This document shows, piece after piece, positions 31,788 to 40,937 of a stretch of 64,000 nt of DNA. The stretch lies in assembly GCA_028279885.1 (NCBI GenBank), contig JANQMX010000069.1, forward strand, positions 1-64,000. Reading direction: 5' to 3'. The notes under the pieces were generated by a model. The model was not told where the DNA came from and made no database searches. It saw nothing but the letters and a program-made list of their open reading frames with translations. This DNA is from Rhodovibrionaceae bacterium. Lineage in GTDB: Bacteria; Pseudomonadota; Alphaproteobacteria; Kiloniellales; DSM-21159. Position 1 is the first letter of the stretch. Each line of letters starts with the position of its first letter. Position numbers and translations under genes: made by a program.

Positions 31788-32519
31788 ATGGACCACGCGC
31801 ACTATGAGCGCAGACTGTCGGCACTTCAGCGCGAGCTGTCTTTACTGCAGACCTCTTACGTCAAACGCGGCTACCGTGGCGTTGTCGTGCTCGAAGGCTG
31901 GGACGCGGCCGGTAAGGGCGGCCTGGTTCGCCGTATGGGCTGGTGCGTCGACCCGCGTTACTTCCGGGTCTGGTCGATCGGCGCGCCCAAGGACCATGAA
32001 CGCCGCGAGCATTGGATCAAACGCTTCTGGGACAAGATCCCGGAGGATGGGAACATCGCCGTCTTCGACCGCTCCTGGTACGGGCGCGTCCTGGTGGAGC
32101 GCATCGAGGGTTATGCCGAGGAGAACGACTGGCGCCGCGCCTACGCCGAGATCGCGGCCTTCGAGCAGACGCTGACCGACGAAGGCTACCGGCTGGTCAA
32201 GCTCTTCCTGGATATCTCGCCGGAAACCCAGCTCAGACGCTTCCAGGAGCGCTTCTCCAACCCGGAGAAGCGCTGGAAGATCACCGAGGAAGACCTGCGC
32301 AACCGCGCGCGCTGGCATCTCTATCAAGAGGCCTATGCGGAGATGCTGGAGAAGACCTCCGGCGCGAGCGCGCCCTGGCTGAGGCTCGACGGCAACCACA
32401 AACGGAAGCTGCGCCTGCAGGCCTTCCAGGCCATTATCGAGGGCCTCGGAAACGGCGTGGAGGTGCACGAGCCGCAGGTCTCGCCGCTCTTGCAAGCCTT
32501 CTTCCACGAACCGCGCTGA
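31788..32519 (+). CDS. Polyphosphate kinase 2 family protein
   Basis: 243 aa; VVVLEGWDAAGKGGLVRRM, PKDHERREHWIKRFWDKIPEDGNIAVFDRSWYGRVLVERIEG. Confidence 0.95.
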   Translation: MDHAHYERRLSALQRELSLLQTSYVKRGYRGVVVLEGWDAAGKGGLVRRMGWCVDPRYFRVWSIGAPKDHERREHWIKRFWDKIPEDGNIAVFDRSWYGRVLVERIEGYAEENDWRRAYAEIAAFEQTLTDEGYRLVKLFLDISPETQLRRFQERFSNPEKRWKITEEDLRNRARWHLYQEAYAEMLEKTSGASAPWLRLDGNHKRKLRLQAFQAIIEGLGNGVEVHEPQVSPLLQAFFHEPR

Positions 32520-32609
32520 GGGAGACGGCGCCTCGGACCGCTAGAAGCGGTCGATCACCGTGATGCCCGAACCCGCATAGCCGTCCATGGCGGCAAGGGC
32601 AGCGCCGGC
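32478..32609. repeat. Left flanking direct repeat of the helicase cassette (native ppk2 3' end + adh 3'-end relic)
   Basis: 132 bp, 126/132 identical to 37561-37692 by hand alignment, no indels. Confidence 0.92.
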
Positions 32610-32713
32610 CAAGAGACGGTATCCGAACACGGGGTTCTACTCTACTTTAGCTACCCGTAGCGATAGACTAATAACTCATTCAGCTAGAAATGCCCTTTTG
32701 CGAAGGCCGTAGA

Positions 32714-33889
32714 ATGTCGAGTTTTCGTGATTTGTATGAGAAATGTGAGAAGCTGGATTTGGGAGGTGTTGGACCCAAAACGCTGATCGAGCTGTTAGCA
32801 CAACGCCGCTCTTGGCGTGAGGACAAGCTTGAAGCTGCCTATTACAAAGCCACTAGTCCGACCTTTAGGACGGGCCATTCGAATTTCAGAACGTTGATCG
32901 TTCAGTTCTTGGAGCACGGTCTAATCCGCGAAAGGGAAGCAGAAACAGGATATCGCTTTGCCTTGAATAGCAATGTCTGGGAGCAAGACGTTAAGCTATT
33001 CGAAGCCCTGAACGTGCTGGTGTACTTCTTCCACTCTAACTCCGAGCACCGCTTACGGGTGGACTGCAATCTCAACACATTTCTCCGTCGTGTTGTCGGC
33101 AAGTTGGAGAATACTCCCTTTGCCAATCTGCACTACTCGGTCACTTATCCAATTGCGGGCACAATCGTCTCTCGATTGCGAGACTTCAGCGGCGACGAGA
33201 GCATCCAACGATTCCGATTCGCAACGCGGACAGCAGATCAAATTAAGGCTGGGCGTAGGCCTTCATCGCAGCCAACTCTGTTTCAACCGCAGGGGCAACG
33301 TGCGCAGCCGCGAGACAGACACCCGGCAATTCGTGCTCAGTCCGCGACGCCTGACAAACCGACGTCGCCTATCAGTCCGCCCCCTTCTGATCAATCAGCC
33401 GTTCGCGGACCAGAGCCAGAGACAGGCCCATCGAACGATCCGCCGCCCGGATTGCCCTATGGTTGTGTCAAGGTGCTAGAGCCAACCACGGTATGGCAGC
33501 CAGTCATCGATAAGCTGAACCGCGAAATGCTGAGAGCCAGTCCTTTCGCGGACAGAAATGCACTGATCATGGAGATGCACGTTACATCCACTCGGCGCCA
33601 ACGTGTGATGATCGCCGTGATGAAGCGTCGAGCGCGCTGTCACTTGCTTGTGTTCAGCCTATGCGGAGTAGTTGGCGAGGAGGTCGATTTGGTCGGTCTT
33701 CTGGCCGCCGTCGATATTGATCCGAGCGGAGCCCACCCCGCACTTCTGCGAATTGATGGAGAGCGTGTTATTGGCGTTGTCCTGACCATGCCGTTCTCAC
33801 CCGAACAAGATTTCTTTGGTCCTATCAGCACCGTTGGCAAATTGGCAGACCATCTGGAAGCATCCTTTTGGGGCGTGGACGAGTACTGA
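32714..33889 (+). CDS. Hypothetical protein, cassette gene 1 (possible YbjN/chaperone-like C-terminus)
   Basis: ORF 32690-33889; likely start MSSFRDLYEKCEKL at 32714. Two conserved-looking ends joined by a Pro/Ser/Gln-rich linker; stop overlaps start of the next gene (TGATG). Confidence 0.8.
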   Translation: MSSFRDLYEKCEKLDLGGVGPKTLIELLAQRRSWREDKLEAAYYKATSPTFRTGHSNFRTLIVQFLEHGLIREREAETGYRFALNSNVWEQDVKLFEALNVLVYFFHSNSEHRLRVDCNLNTFLRRVVGKLENTPFANLHYSVTYPIAGTIVSRLRDFSGDESIQRFRFATRTADQIKAGRRPSSQPTLFQPQGQRAQPRDRHPAIRAQSATPDKPTSPISPPPSDQSAVRGPEPETGPSNDPPPGLPYGCVKVLEPTTVWQPVIDKLNREMLRASPFADRNALIMEMHVTSTRRQRVMIAVMKRRARCHLLVFSLCGVVGEEVDLVGLLAAVDIDPSGAHPALLRIDGERVIGVVLTMPFSPEQDFFGPISTVGKLADHLEASFWGVDEY

Positions 33890-36800
33890 TGGCTGATAAA
33901 ACCACTCAAGAGGAGAACGCGTTAGAAGCCGATCCAATTCAGCCTTTCGCGCCTCAGCGAGAAGAGGCGTTCCGTAGGGAGAGCTACTCCGGCGGTTCCC
34001 CGCTTGAACAAATGATACTAGCGCTGAGCGACGAGATCGATTTCGCCCAGCACAATGCCCGTAAGCAAACGCTAAAAAATGGCGAGCGAATAGGCGAGTT
34101 GGGAGGACTCCATCTATACTCGTTTCCTTTAGATCGCGCTTTCGATTTTGAGGCAGATGAAGACGTGGCCGTCGCCATCGGGGGACGCGATTACCGAGGA
34201 CGTATAGTCAGAATCGAGTTAGCGTCTGTGGTGATTGGTATCGACGAGCATCGCGGTGAAGCTCTAGCCCGCGTCGATATCACCAGAGCCGAAGACATCA
34301 TCGAGAAGCTTCTTCGCAAACAACTGGCGGCCGTATTTGAAGGGAAGCTGCCAGGATTCAATAAGAGCCAAGCCGACTATGTGATCGGGCAAGGCGAGCC
34401 GGAATCAAACACGACATCCATACCTGAGTTGGTAGACATATTCCTTTCTGTAAAAAGTTTTGCGCTTAACCCCGAGCAGCAAACCTTCATCAGTAAGGCG
34501 CTTGCATCCGAGCTAACGCTTCTCTGGGGACCACCGGGATGCGGGAAAACTCTGTGCATCGGACTGTTGGCCGCTTGTCTGCTGGCTCAGAACAAGCGGG
34601 TGCTGCTCGCTTCCAACACCAACAAAGCCGTAGACGGTGCATTGCACCAAGTGTTGCAAACGCAGCAAGACATCAATGAAGAGACCGACGATGGAACAAT
34701 CATCCGTTTCAGCGGTGCCGGTATCACGGATGAGTTCAAGAGAGATTGGCCAAGCTACCTGCTGGATGAAATTCAGCGAAAGCGTGGTGAGGACCTAGAG
34801 GCTGAAAAGTCCAAGCTCCAAGCTGAACAATCCGCTAGAGCAGCGGACTTGGCTAAATGTGAACAGGGTTTGGAAATCCACGAAGGTTATCGTCAACTCC
34901 AGCAGCGACGCTCCAGCGCTCCTCGGGAGATAAAAGATTGTCAGGCCGCCCTCGAAGGGCTTCGCCGACAAATGAGCGAACTCGAGGAAGTGCGGAGAAA
35001 TCTGGAGGCAGAATGGGCCGACGCGCCTGAAACGCCTACGCTCGTGAGCCGCCTAACTAGGAAGCGGCCACGAGGGGAAATCGAGGCACAACGTCTTCAA
35101 TGCCAAGACCAAATAAAGCGCACCCAGGTCAGGTTAGAAGAGCGAACACAACGTTTGGCAGCCCTGAAACATGAACGGACGCAGCTTGAGAAACTTACTG
35201 TCGAGCTGACTGAACGGCTCAAGAGAATACGACCTGAGAGCGATCTGAAGTCTGAACAGCAAACGCTCCGATCTCGCCTTTCCGAACTCGACACGCGCCT
35301 ACAGGAAATTGATCAAGCACTTGGTGACTTACGCAGGAGTATTCTGAGCGAAGCTCGTCTGATTGGCACGACAGTTCACAAGACTTTCCTAGACCCACTG
35401 CTTTCAAGCCTCGAATTCGATGCCGTGATCGTAGACGAGGCCAGCATGGTTGTGCTCCCGATGATCTACTGGGCAGCGGGCCGCGCTAAGGCTCAAGTGA
35501 TCGTCGTCGGTGACTTTCAACAACTGCCTGCAATCATCAAAAACACCGATAGTGAACTAGTTGGCGAGTGGTTGGCATGTTCTCCATTCGATAAATGGCA
35601 TGTCCCCGACGCCGTCCAGAAGGGAAGCACGAAGGACCTCCCTTTTCTGGTCGCGCTTCAAGAGCAGAACCGAATGCACCCAGAAATCGGGCGCCTGGTC
35701 TCAGACCTGTTCTATTCCGACATTCACACGCCCAAAGGAAATGGGCTCCTGCCGGGCCCCCGTGCAAAGAGCCAAGTGTCGAGCTCCCAGCGGCTGCCCC
35801 AACAAAAGACTGACAAGCGCATCACCACCATTGACACAAGAGACCTCGGAGGCTGGTCCAGCCAGCCTTACGAAGGATCAGGCCGATTCAACCCAACGCA
35901 TGTTGCGCTAGGGTTGGCCTTGATAGACCGCTTTGCGCTGGCCGGTGTGTTGGAGGCAGGGGAAAACAGTCAAGTCGGCTTTGTCACGCCTTACGCTGGC
36001 CAGGCCAGGCTATTCACAAAGGCAGCAGAACAGCGTCACCACGACTTAATCGATCAAACCAGTATCGGCACTGCCCACCGGTTTCAGGGCGGTGAGCGCG
36101 ATATCATTATCTTCGACTATGTTCTTTCGGAGAACCGGCGCTACCCGTCTCGCTTTATCGATTCGAAAGACGGACGTGACCAACCGGCCAATTTGCTCAA
36201 CGTGGCCCTTAGTCGGGCGAAGAAGCACCTAATAGTGATTTACAACTCCGACGATTTCGGTGAGCGAGGCACCCATCCATGGATGCGCAATTTCTTTCAG
36301 ACCTTGGTAGAGCGTTCAGAGGCTCTTGATGCCAAGCAACTTCTGCAAGAATCTGACGTTCTTGGGCAAGTGCGTGAATTGGCGAGTGGCCGTGCATTCA
36401 CGGTCGAGGAAGGCAACACACTTCACGACGAAACCAGCTTTTACGCGGCCGTTCGCAAGGATCTCGTTTCGGCACGACAGGCTGTCTTAATCTTTAGCGC
36501 ATTTGCCACTCCTGAGAATGTCGCTCGTTGGGCCGATTTGTTTCAGTCCATGCTTGAGCGAGGCGTGAGAATCAGGGTTGTCACCAAACCCGCACGAAGT
36601 CAGCCAAATGCACAGCGAAACAGCCAGCAGCTGATGGCCATGTTCGACACGTTGCGACGCGCGGGCATCGTTATCGACACTCGATCGGCAACCCACGAGA
36701 AAGCTGTCGTGATCGACAGCAAAATCGTCTGGCATGGGTCGCTCAACATGCTTTCGCAGAATGTTGCGCGCACGACAGAGCTAATGACCCGCACTGTCTC

Positions 36801-37524
36801 GTCGGAGTATGCCAATGAACTACTCCGCATGCTGGCCCGCCATGATCTGAAGCAACAGGATCTAACCTTACAGCAGTTACCGGTCTGTCCGACCTGTAGC
36901 GGTCCGACGACTCTAGGCGCGAATTGGAAAGGACAGCGGTTTCTCTTCTGCGAACAGGATTGTGGATTCATCGCCGCAGCCTGGGACTTTCACAAGCTTG
37001 CTCACGGACTGCCCATAGGGAAGCACTTGCATCGCTGCCCGGCTTGTCGAAGCGGTAGCGTGGTGGTTGCTCAGACAAAGCGAGGGCGCACCTATGGTCG
37101 CTGTAATAGCAGTGGTCGTAGCGGCGGCCCGAAGTGCAAGCACCAAGAAGAGCTTCGGCTAACCGATCTACCGGCCTATGAACCCTACCCCGAGCCCAAG
37201 GCACCAGAACCTTCCATTTTGGCTGAACTAACAATCGAAGCTGCTGACACGTTCGCGTCACCACCGTCTGCTAGGTCAACAGTAGGCGAGGTGGCCGTGC
37301 CTTCGAAGAAGAAGATGAAGAAGCAAGACGCCACGTCGTCGGGAAGGCGACCGACATCGCATTCCTCTGAAGGGCCAAGTCAATCTCCTGCAAACAAGAC
37401 TAGCTACAAGACCAAACCATCGCCTTCGATCTCACGGTCTCAGCAGGACGAGGCGAAGAAGGGTCGTCGTAGGCGCCCCAAAGATGCTGCCGAACTGGAC
37501 GCCTATCTCTCATCGCTAAGCTGA
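33889..37524 (+). CDS. SF1 (Upf1/COG1112-like) helicase with central coiled coil, PLD-like nuclease domain and Cys-rich C-terminal modules; Mokosh-type helicase-PLD candidate
   Basis: Walker A LLWGPPGCGKTLC; motif II AVIVDEASM; GDFQQLPAI; TAHRFQGGERDIIIFD; LNVALSRAKKHLIVI; PLD half-motif THEKAVVIDSKIVWHGSLNML (HxKxxxxD); CPTC...CEQDC and CPACRSG...C clusters. Start trimmed from 33868 to ATG 33889. Confidence 0.93.
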   Translation: MADKTTQEENALEADPIQPFAPQREEAFRRESYSGGSPLEQMILALSDEIDFAQHNARKQTLKNGERIGELGGLHLYSFPLDRAFDFEADEDVAVAIGGRDYRGRIVRIELASVVIGIDEHRGEALARVDITRAEDIIEKLLRKQLAAVFEGKLPGFNKSQADYVIGQGEPESNTTSIPELVDIFLSVKSFALNPEQQTFISKALASELTLLWGPPGCGKTLCIGLLAACLLAQNKRVLLASNTNKAVDGALHQVLQTQQDINEETDDGTIIRFSGAGITDEFKRDWPSYLLDEIQRKRGEDLEAEKSKLQAEQSARAADLAKCEQGLEIHEGYRQLQQRRSSAPREIKDCQAALEGLRRQMSELEEVRRNLEAEWADAPETPTLVSRLTRKRPRGEIEAQRLQCQDQIKRTQVRLEERTQRLAALKHERTQLEKLTVELTERLKRIRPESDLKSEQQTLRSRLSELDTRLQEIDQALGDLRRSILSEARLIGTTVHKTFLDPLLSSLEFDAVIVDEASMVVLPMIYWAAGRAKAQVIVVGDFQQLPAIIKNTDSELVGEWLACSPFDKWHVPDAVQKGSTKDLPFLVALQEQNRMHPEIGRLVSDLFYSDIHTPKGNGLLPGPRAKSQVSSSQRLPQQKTDKRITTIDTRDLGGWSSQPYEGSGRFNPTHVALGLALIDRFALAGVLEAGENSQVGFVTPYAGQARLFTKAAEQRHHDLIDQTSIGTAHRFQGGERDIIIFDYVLSENRRYPSRFIDSKDGRDQPANLLNVALSRAKKHLIVIYNSDDFGERGTHPWMRNFFQTLVERSEALDAKQLLQESDVLGQVRELASGRAFTVEEGNTLHDETSFYAAVRKDLVSARQAVLIFSAFATPENVARWADLFQSMLERGVRIRVVTKPARSQPNAQRNSQQLMAMFDTLRRAGIVIDTRSATHEKAVVIDSKIVWHGSLNMLSQNVARTTELMTRTVSSEYANELLRMLARHDLKQQDLTLQQLPVCPTCSGPTTLGANWKGQRFLFCEQDCGFIAAAWDFHKLAHGLPIGKHLHRCPACRSGSVVVAQTKRGRTYGRCNSSGRSGGPKCKHQEELRLTDLPAYEPYPEPKAPEPSILAELTIEAADTFASPPSARSTVGEVAVPSKKKMKKQDATSSGRRPTSHSSEGPSQSPANKTSYKTKPSPSISRSQQDEAKKGRRRRPKDAAELDAYLSSLS

Positions 37525-37560
37525 TGCTGGCGGCTCGTCTCAACTACCTGTGCGTTTGAA

Positions 37561-37692
37561 GTCTCGCCGCTCTTGCAAGCCTTCTTCCACGAACCGCGCT
37601 GAGGGAGGCGGTGTCTCGGACCGCTAGAAGCGGTCGATCACCGTGATGCCGGAACCCGTGTAGCCGTCCATGGCGGCAAGGGCAGCGCCGGC
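37561..37692. repeat. Right flanking direct repeat of the helicase cassette (ppk2 3'-end relic + native adh 3' end)
   Basis: 132 bp; begins with GTCTCGCCGCTCTTGCAAGCCTTCTTCCACGAACCGCGCTGA, identical to the ppk2 3' end (VSPLLQAFFHEPR*). Confidence 0.92.
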
Positions 37693-38667
37693 GTCTTCCA
37701 GGGCAATCGTCTTGGTCACCAGCCGCGCCGGATCCAGGCGGCCGCTGGCGATCATGGCGAAGAGCGCCGGGAAGCGCCCGGCGGCGATGCCGCGGGTGCC
37801 CATGATGGCGATCTGCCGGGCATAGACCAGTTCCAGGAGCGGCAGGCTCGGCTCGGCATGGCGGCCCAGCGGCATGCCGATCTGCACATGGCGGCCAAGG
37901 CGGGCAAGGCCGCGGATAGAGTTGTGGAAGGTCTCGGTGATGCCCAGCGCATCGAGAGAGACCTGGGCGCCGCCGCCGGTCAGATCCCGTATCGCCTCAC
38001 CGGCATCCGACAGATCGGCGACATTGAGCGTTTTGCTGGCGCCGAGCTCCGCCGCCAGGGTCAGCGCCTTCTCATTGACGTCGACGGCCAGCACCGGGGT
38101 CCCGAGCGCCGCGCCGATCATCACGGCGGCCAGACCGACGCCGCCGCAGCCGTGCACGGCCAGCCACTCGCCGGGCTTGAGCTCGGCCCGGTCGACCAGC
38201 GCGCGGAAGGCGGTGGTCACGCGGCAACCCATGCCGGCCGCTTCGACGAAGCCGATCTCCTCCGGCAGGGCGACCAGATTGAAGTCGGCGCGGGGCAGGG
38301 GCAGTCGCTCGGCGAAAGCCCCCCAGGCGGTGAAGCCGATCACTTGCTGATCGCCGCAAACCGTGGGGTCGCCGCCCAGGCACTCCGGACAGTGGCCGCA
38401 GGCCAGGATGAAAGGCGCCGTCACGCTGTCGCCAATCCGGAAGCGCTGGCAGTCGGGCCCGACCTCGATCACCACGCCGGCGAACTCGTGGCCCGGTACG
38501 TGGGGCGGCGTGACGTCCGGGTCGGCGCCCTTCCAGGCGTGCCAGTCGGAGCGGCAGACGCCGCAGGCCTCCACCTCCACCAGCACGCCGTCGTGCGGGC
38601 AGCTCGGTTCCGCGACCTCGCGAACCTGAAGCGGCGCATTGGCCGCGTCGAAGACAGCCGCTCTCAT
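37624..38667 (-). CDS. Zinc-dependent alcohol dehydrogenase family protein
   Basis: 347 aa; CGVCRSDWHAWKG, GHEFAGVVIEVG, CGHCPECLGGDPTVC, HGCGGVGLAAVMIG. Confidence 0.95.
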   Translation of the reverse strand: MRAAVFDAANAPLQVREVAEPSCPHDGVLVEVEACGVCRSDWHAWKGADPDVTPPHVPGHEFAGVVIEVGPDCQRFRIGDSVTAPFILACGHCPECLGGDPTVCGDQQVIGFTAWGAFAERLPLPRADFNLVALPEEIGFVEAAGMGCRVTTAFRALVDRAELKPGEWLAVHGCGGVGLAAVMIGAALGTPVLAVDVNEKALTLAAELGASKTLNVADLSDAGEAIRDLTGGGAQVSLDALGITETFHNSIRGLARLGRHVQIGMPLGRHAEPSLPLLELVYARQIAIMGTRGIAAGRFPALFAMIASGRLDPARLVTKTIALEDAGAALAAMDGYTGSGITVIDRF

Positions 38668-38680
38668 GATCTTTCCCCTT

Positions 38681-39160
38681 CTAAAACGTCAGCTTCAAGC
38701 CTTCGTGGCTGGCGACGAAGCCGAGCGAGCCATAGAAGCGGTGGGCATCGGCCCGGCTCTTGTCAGCCGTCAGCTGCACGGTCTTGCAGCCCTTCTCGCG
38801 ACAGCGCGCGATGGCCCATTCGAACATGCGGCGGCCATGGCCGCTGCCGCGCTGCGCTGCGCTGACCCGAACGCTCTCGATCTGTCCGCGCAGGGCGCCC
38901 AGGCGAGACAGGCCGGGAATGAAGGTGAGCTGCAGGCAGCCGACAATCTTCCCATCGACTTCGGCAACCAGCATCTCGTTGTCCGGCGAGTCCGCCATGG
39001 CATCGAAGGCCTCGTAGTAGGCCTGCGACAGCGGCGTGCTCAGATCCTCCCGGGCTGCGCCGAGCTTGTCTTCGGCCAGCAAGGCGACGATCTGCGGCAC
39101 CTCGTCCCGCCGGGCGAAGCGCATGGTCAGAATAGGTTTTTGTTCTTGATCAAGGAACAT
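38681..39160 (-). CDS. GNAT family N-acetyltransferase
   Basis: 159 aa; VSAAQRGSGHGRRMFEWAIARCREKGCKTVQLTADKSRADAHRFYGSLGF. Confidence 0.94.
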   Translation of the reverse strand: MFLDQEQKPILTMRFARRDEVPQIVALLAEDKLGAAREDLSTPLSQAYYEAFDAMADSPDNEMLVAEVDGKIVGCLQLTFIPGLSRLGALRGQIESVRVSAAQRGSGHGRRMFEWAIARCREKGCKTVQLTADKSRADAHRFYGSLGFVASHEGLKLTF

Positions 39161-39356
39161 GATCGGACGAGTCCCGGTATCTTAAGGCTTTCTTAGCCTC
39201 GTTGCGGCATTGGTCTTATCTTTAGGCCAATAATCCCACATTGTTTGTATGGAAACTTGCGACAGCTCAAAGTATTCTGCGGTCAGACAGGTGATAATCC
39301 GTACAAAAAAGAGGTGTCTCACGTCGTTCTACTCCCCACCCCACAGGAGAAGATAA

Positions 39357-39758
39357 ATGGCTCAAGCCAGTACGCGTAAAAAGGCCAATGGAAACGGCCA
39401 GAGCAGCACCCAGGCAGACTTCGCGTCCATGTTTGCAGAGAACGGCAAGACTTTCGAGGCAATGGCCGAGGCCAACAAGGCCATGATGCAGGGTTGGTCC
39501 GACATGAACCAAGAACTGATGCGCTTCTTCGGCGAGCGCTTCAAGCAGGACATGGATTGCACCCAATCGCTGATGGGCTGCAGCCGACCGGAAGAGTTCA
39601 TGGACGTGCAGCGCGGCTTCATGGAGCAGGCGATGCGCGACTATTGGACGGAAGCCGAGAAGCTCATGACCATCGCGAACGGCATGGCACGCAATGGTTG
39701 GGCGCCGGTCGAAGAGCGGGCGACCCATCTTGCGGAAGGCGCGCCAGCGGCGAAATAG
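39357..39758 (+). CDS. Phasin family protein
   Basis: 133 aa; FEAMAEANKAMMQGWSDMNQELMRFFGERFKQDMDCTQSLMGCSRPEEFMDVQRGFMEQAMRDYWTEAEKLM. Confidence 0.88.
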   Translation: MAQASTRKKANGNGQSSTQADFASMFAENGKTFEAMAEANKAMMQGWSDMNQELMRFFGERFKQDMDCTQSLMGCSRPEEFMDVQRGFMEQAMRDYWTEAEKLMTIANGMARNGWAPVEERATHLAEGAPAAK

Positions 39759-39785
39759 CCTGGCCTTCAAGAGTTACTGACTGCC

Positions 39786-39818
39786 GGCGCAGCGGCATTC
39801 CGCTGCGCCTTTTTCTTT
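39786..39818 (+). terminator. Rho-independent terminator
   Basis: GGCGCAGCGG-CATT-CCGCTGCGCC followed by TTTTTCTTT, just after the phasin gene. Confidence 0.88.
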
Positions 39819-39882
39819 GGCCGCGATCTACTCGGGCGCTATCGTCCCTGCAGTCATAGGCAGATAGGCAGGGACGGGGTGC

Positions 39883-40584
39883 ATGGCCCAGGACACGGCT
39901 CTCATCGTTGGCGCAGGTGCGGGGCTCTCCGCTTCGCTCGCCCGACTCTTCGCCGGCGAAGGGATGCAGGTAGCTTTGGCGTCGCGTAGCGTCGAAGACC
40001 TCGGCGCGCTCTGCCAAGAAACCTCCGCCCGCGCCTACCCTTGCGATGCCGGTGAGCCGGAACAGGTCGCCGAGTTGTTTCGTGCTGTCCGTGCCGACGT
40101 CGGAACGCCCGGCGTGGTCGTCTACAATCCCAGCTTTCGGGTGCGCGGACCCCTGGTCGAGCTCGATCCGGCCGATGTCGAAAAGAGCCTCCGCATCTCT
40201 GCCTTCGGCGCCTTTCTGGTGGCGCAGCAGGCGGTCAAAGGCATGCTGGAGCTTGGTGGCGGCACCATCCTCTTGACCGGCGCCTCCGCCGGGGTGAAGG
40301 GCTATCCCCAATCGGCGCCCTTCGCCATGGGCAAGTTCGCCTTGCGCGGACTCGCCCAATCCATGGCGCGGGAGCTGCAGCCCCAAAACATCCACGTGGC
40401 CCACGTGGTCGTGGACGGCGCCATCGCCAATCCGAACCGGGCGGGCTATGAGCCCGACCCGGCCAATCCGGACAGCCGGCTCGATCCTGACGCCATCGCC
40501 CAGACTTATCTCGACCTCCACCGCCAGCAGCGCAGCGCCTGGGCGTGGGAGATCGAGCTGAGGCCCTGGGTGGAGCGCTTCTAG
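39883..40584 (+). CDS. SDR family NAD(P)-dependent oxidoreductase
   Basis: 233 aa; TALIVGAGAGLSASLARLFAGEGMQVALASR Rossmann motif. Confidence 0.9.
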   Translation: MAQDTALIVGAGAGLSASLARLFAGEGMQVALASRSVEDLGALCQETSARAYPCDAGEPEQVAELFRAVRADVGTPGVVVYNPSFRVRGPLVELDPADVEKSLRISAFGAFLVAQQAVKGMLELGGGTILLTGASAGVKGYPQSAPFAMGKFALRGLAQSMARELQPQNIHVAHVVVDGAIANPNRAGYEPDPANPDSRLDPDAIAQTYLDLHRQQRSAWAWEIELRPWVERF

Positions 40585-40611
40585 AGCGCCACCCCACCAA
40601 GTCGTTATGGC

Positions 40612-40809
40612 TTAGCCGGCCAGAGAAGCGTGGCCCGGACCAACCGGCTGCTTGTCGTCAGCGTCGGTGGTCTTGGTGCTGGCCCCGCCGAAGAGCGCCC
40701 GGAAGGCCGCCTTGAAGAGACTGGCGAAGGCCTTGGAGCGTTCGGCCCGGGCCTTGGCCATCACGACATCGATGTCGAGGCCGGCATAGGAGCTGGTTGG
40801 GTTTTGCAT
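40612..40809 (-). CDS. Small conserved protein (65 aa), RSP_7527-like
   Basis: MQNPTSSYAGLDIDVVMAKARAERSKAFASLFKAAFRALFGG, typical of short alphaproteobacterial proteins of this type. Confidence 0.6.
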   Translation of the reverse strand: MQNPTSSYAGLDIDVVMAKARAERSKAFASLFKAAFRALFGGASTKTTDADDKQPVGPGHASLAG

Positions 40810-40937
40810 GGCTTATTCCTTTATGAAAGCTTAACGGTGATCTGCACCGCTGTTCTTGAAACGTAAGATATATCTTGATTTTTCGGCTGACAAACGAGAT
40901 TTTGTGCAGTGCAATGTGAGAAAAACTAAACTGAAAT

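Noticed and set aside
32478-37692. Simple transposon target-site duplication as explanation for the 132-bp repeats
   Set aside because: 132 bp is far longer than usual duplications, no transposase or terminal inverted repeats were seen, and the mismatches look like ortholog divergence.
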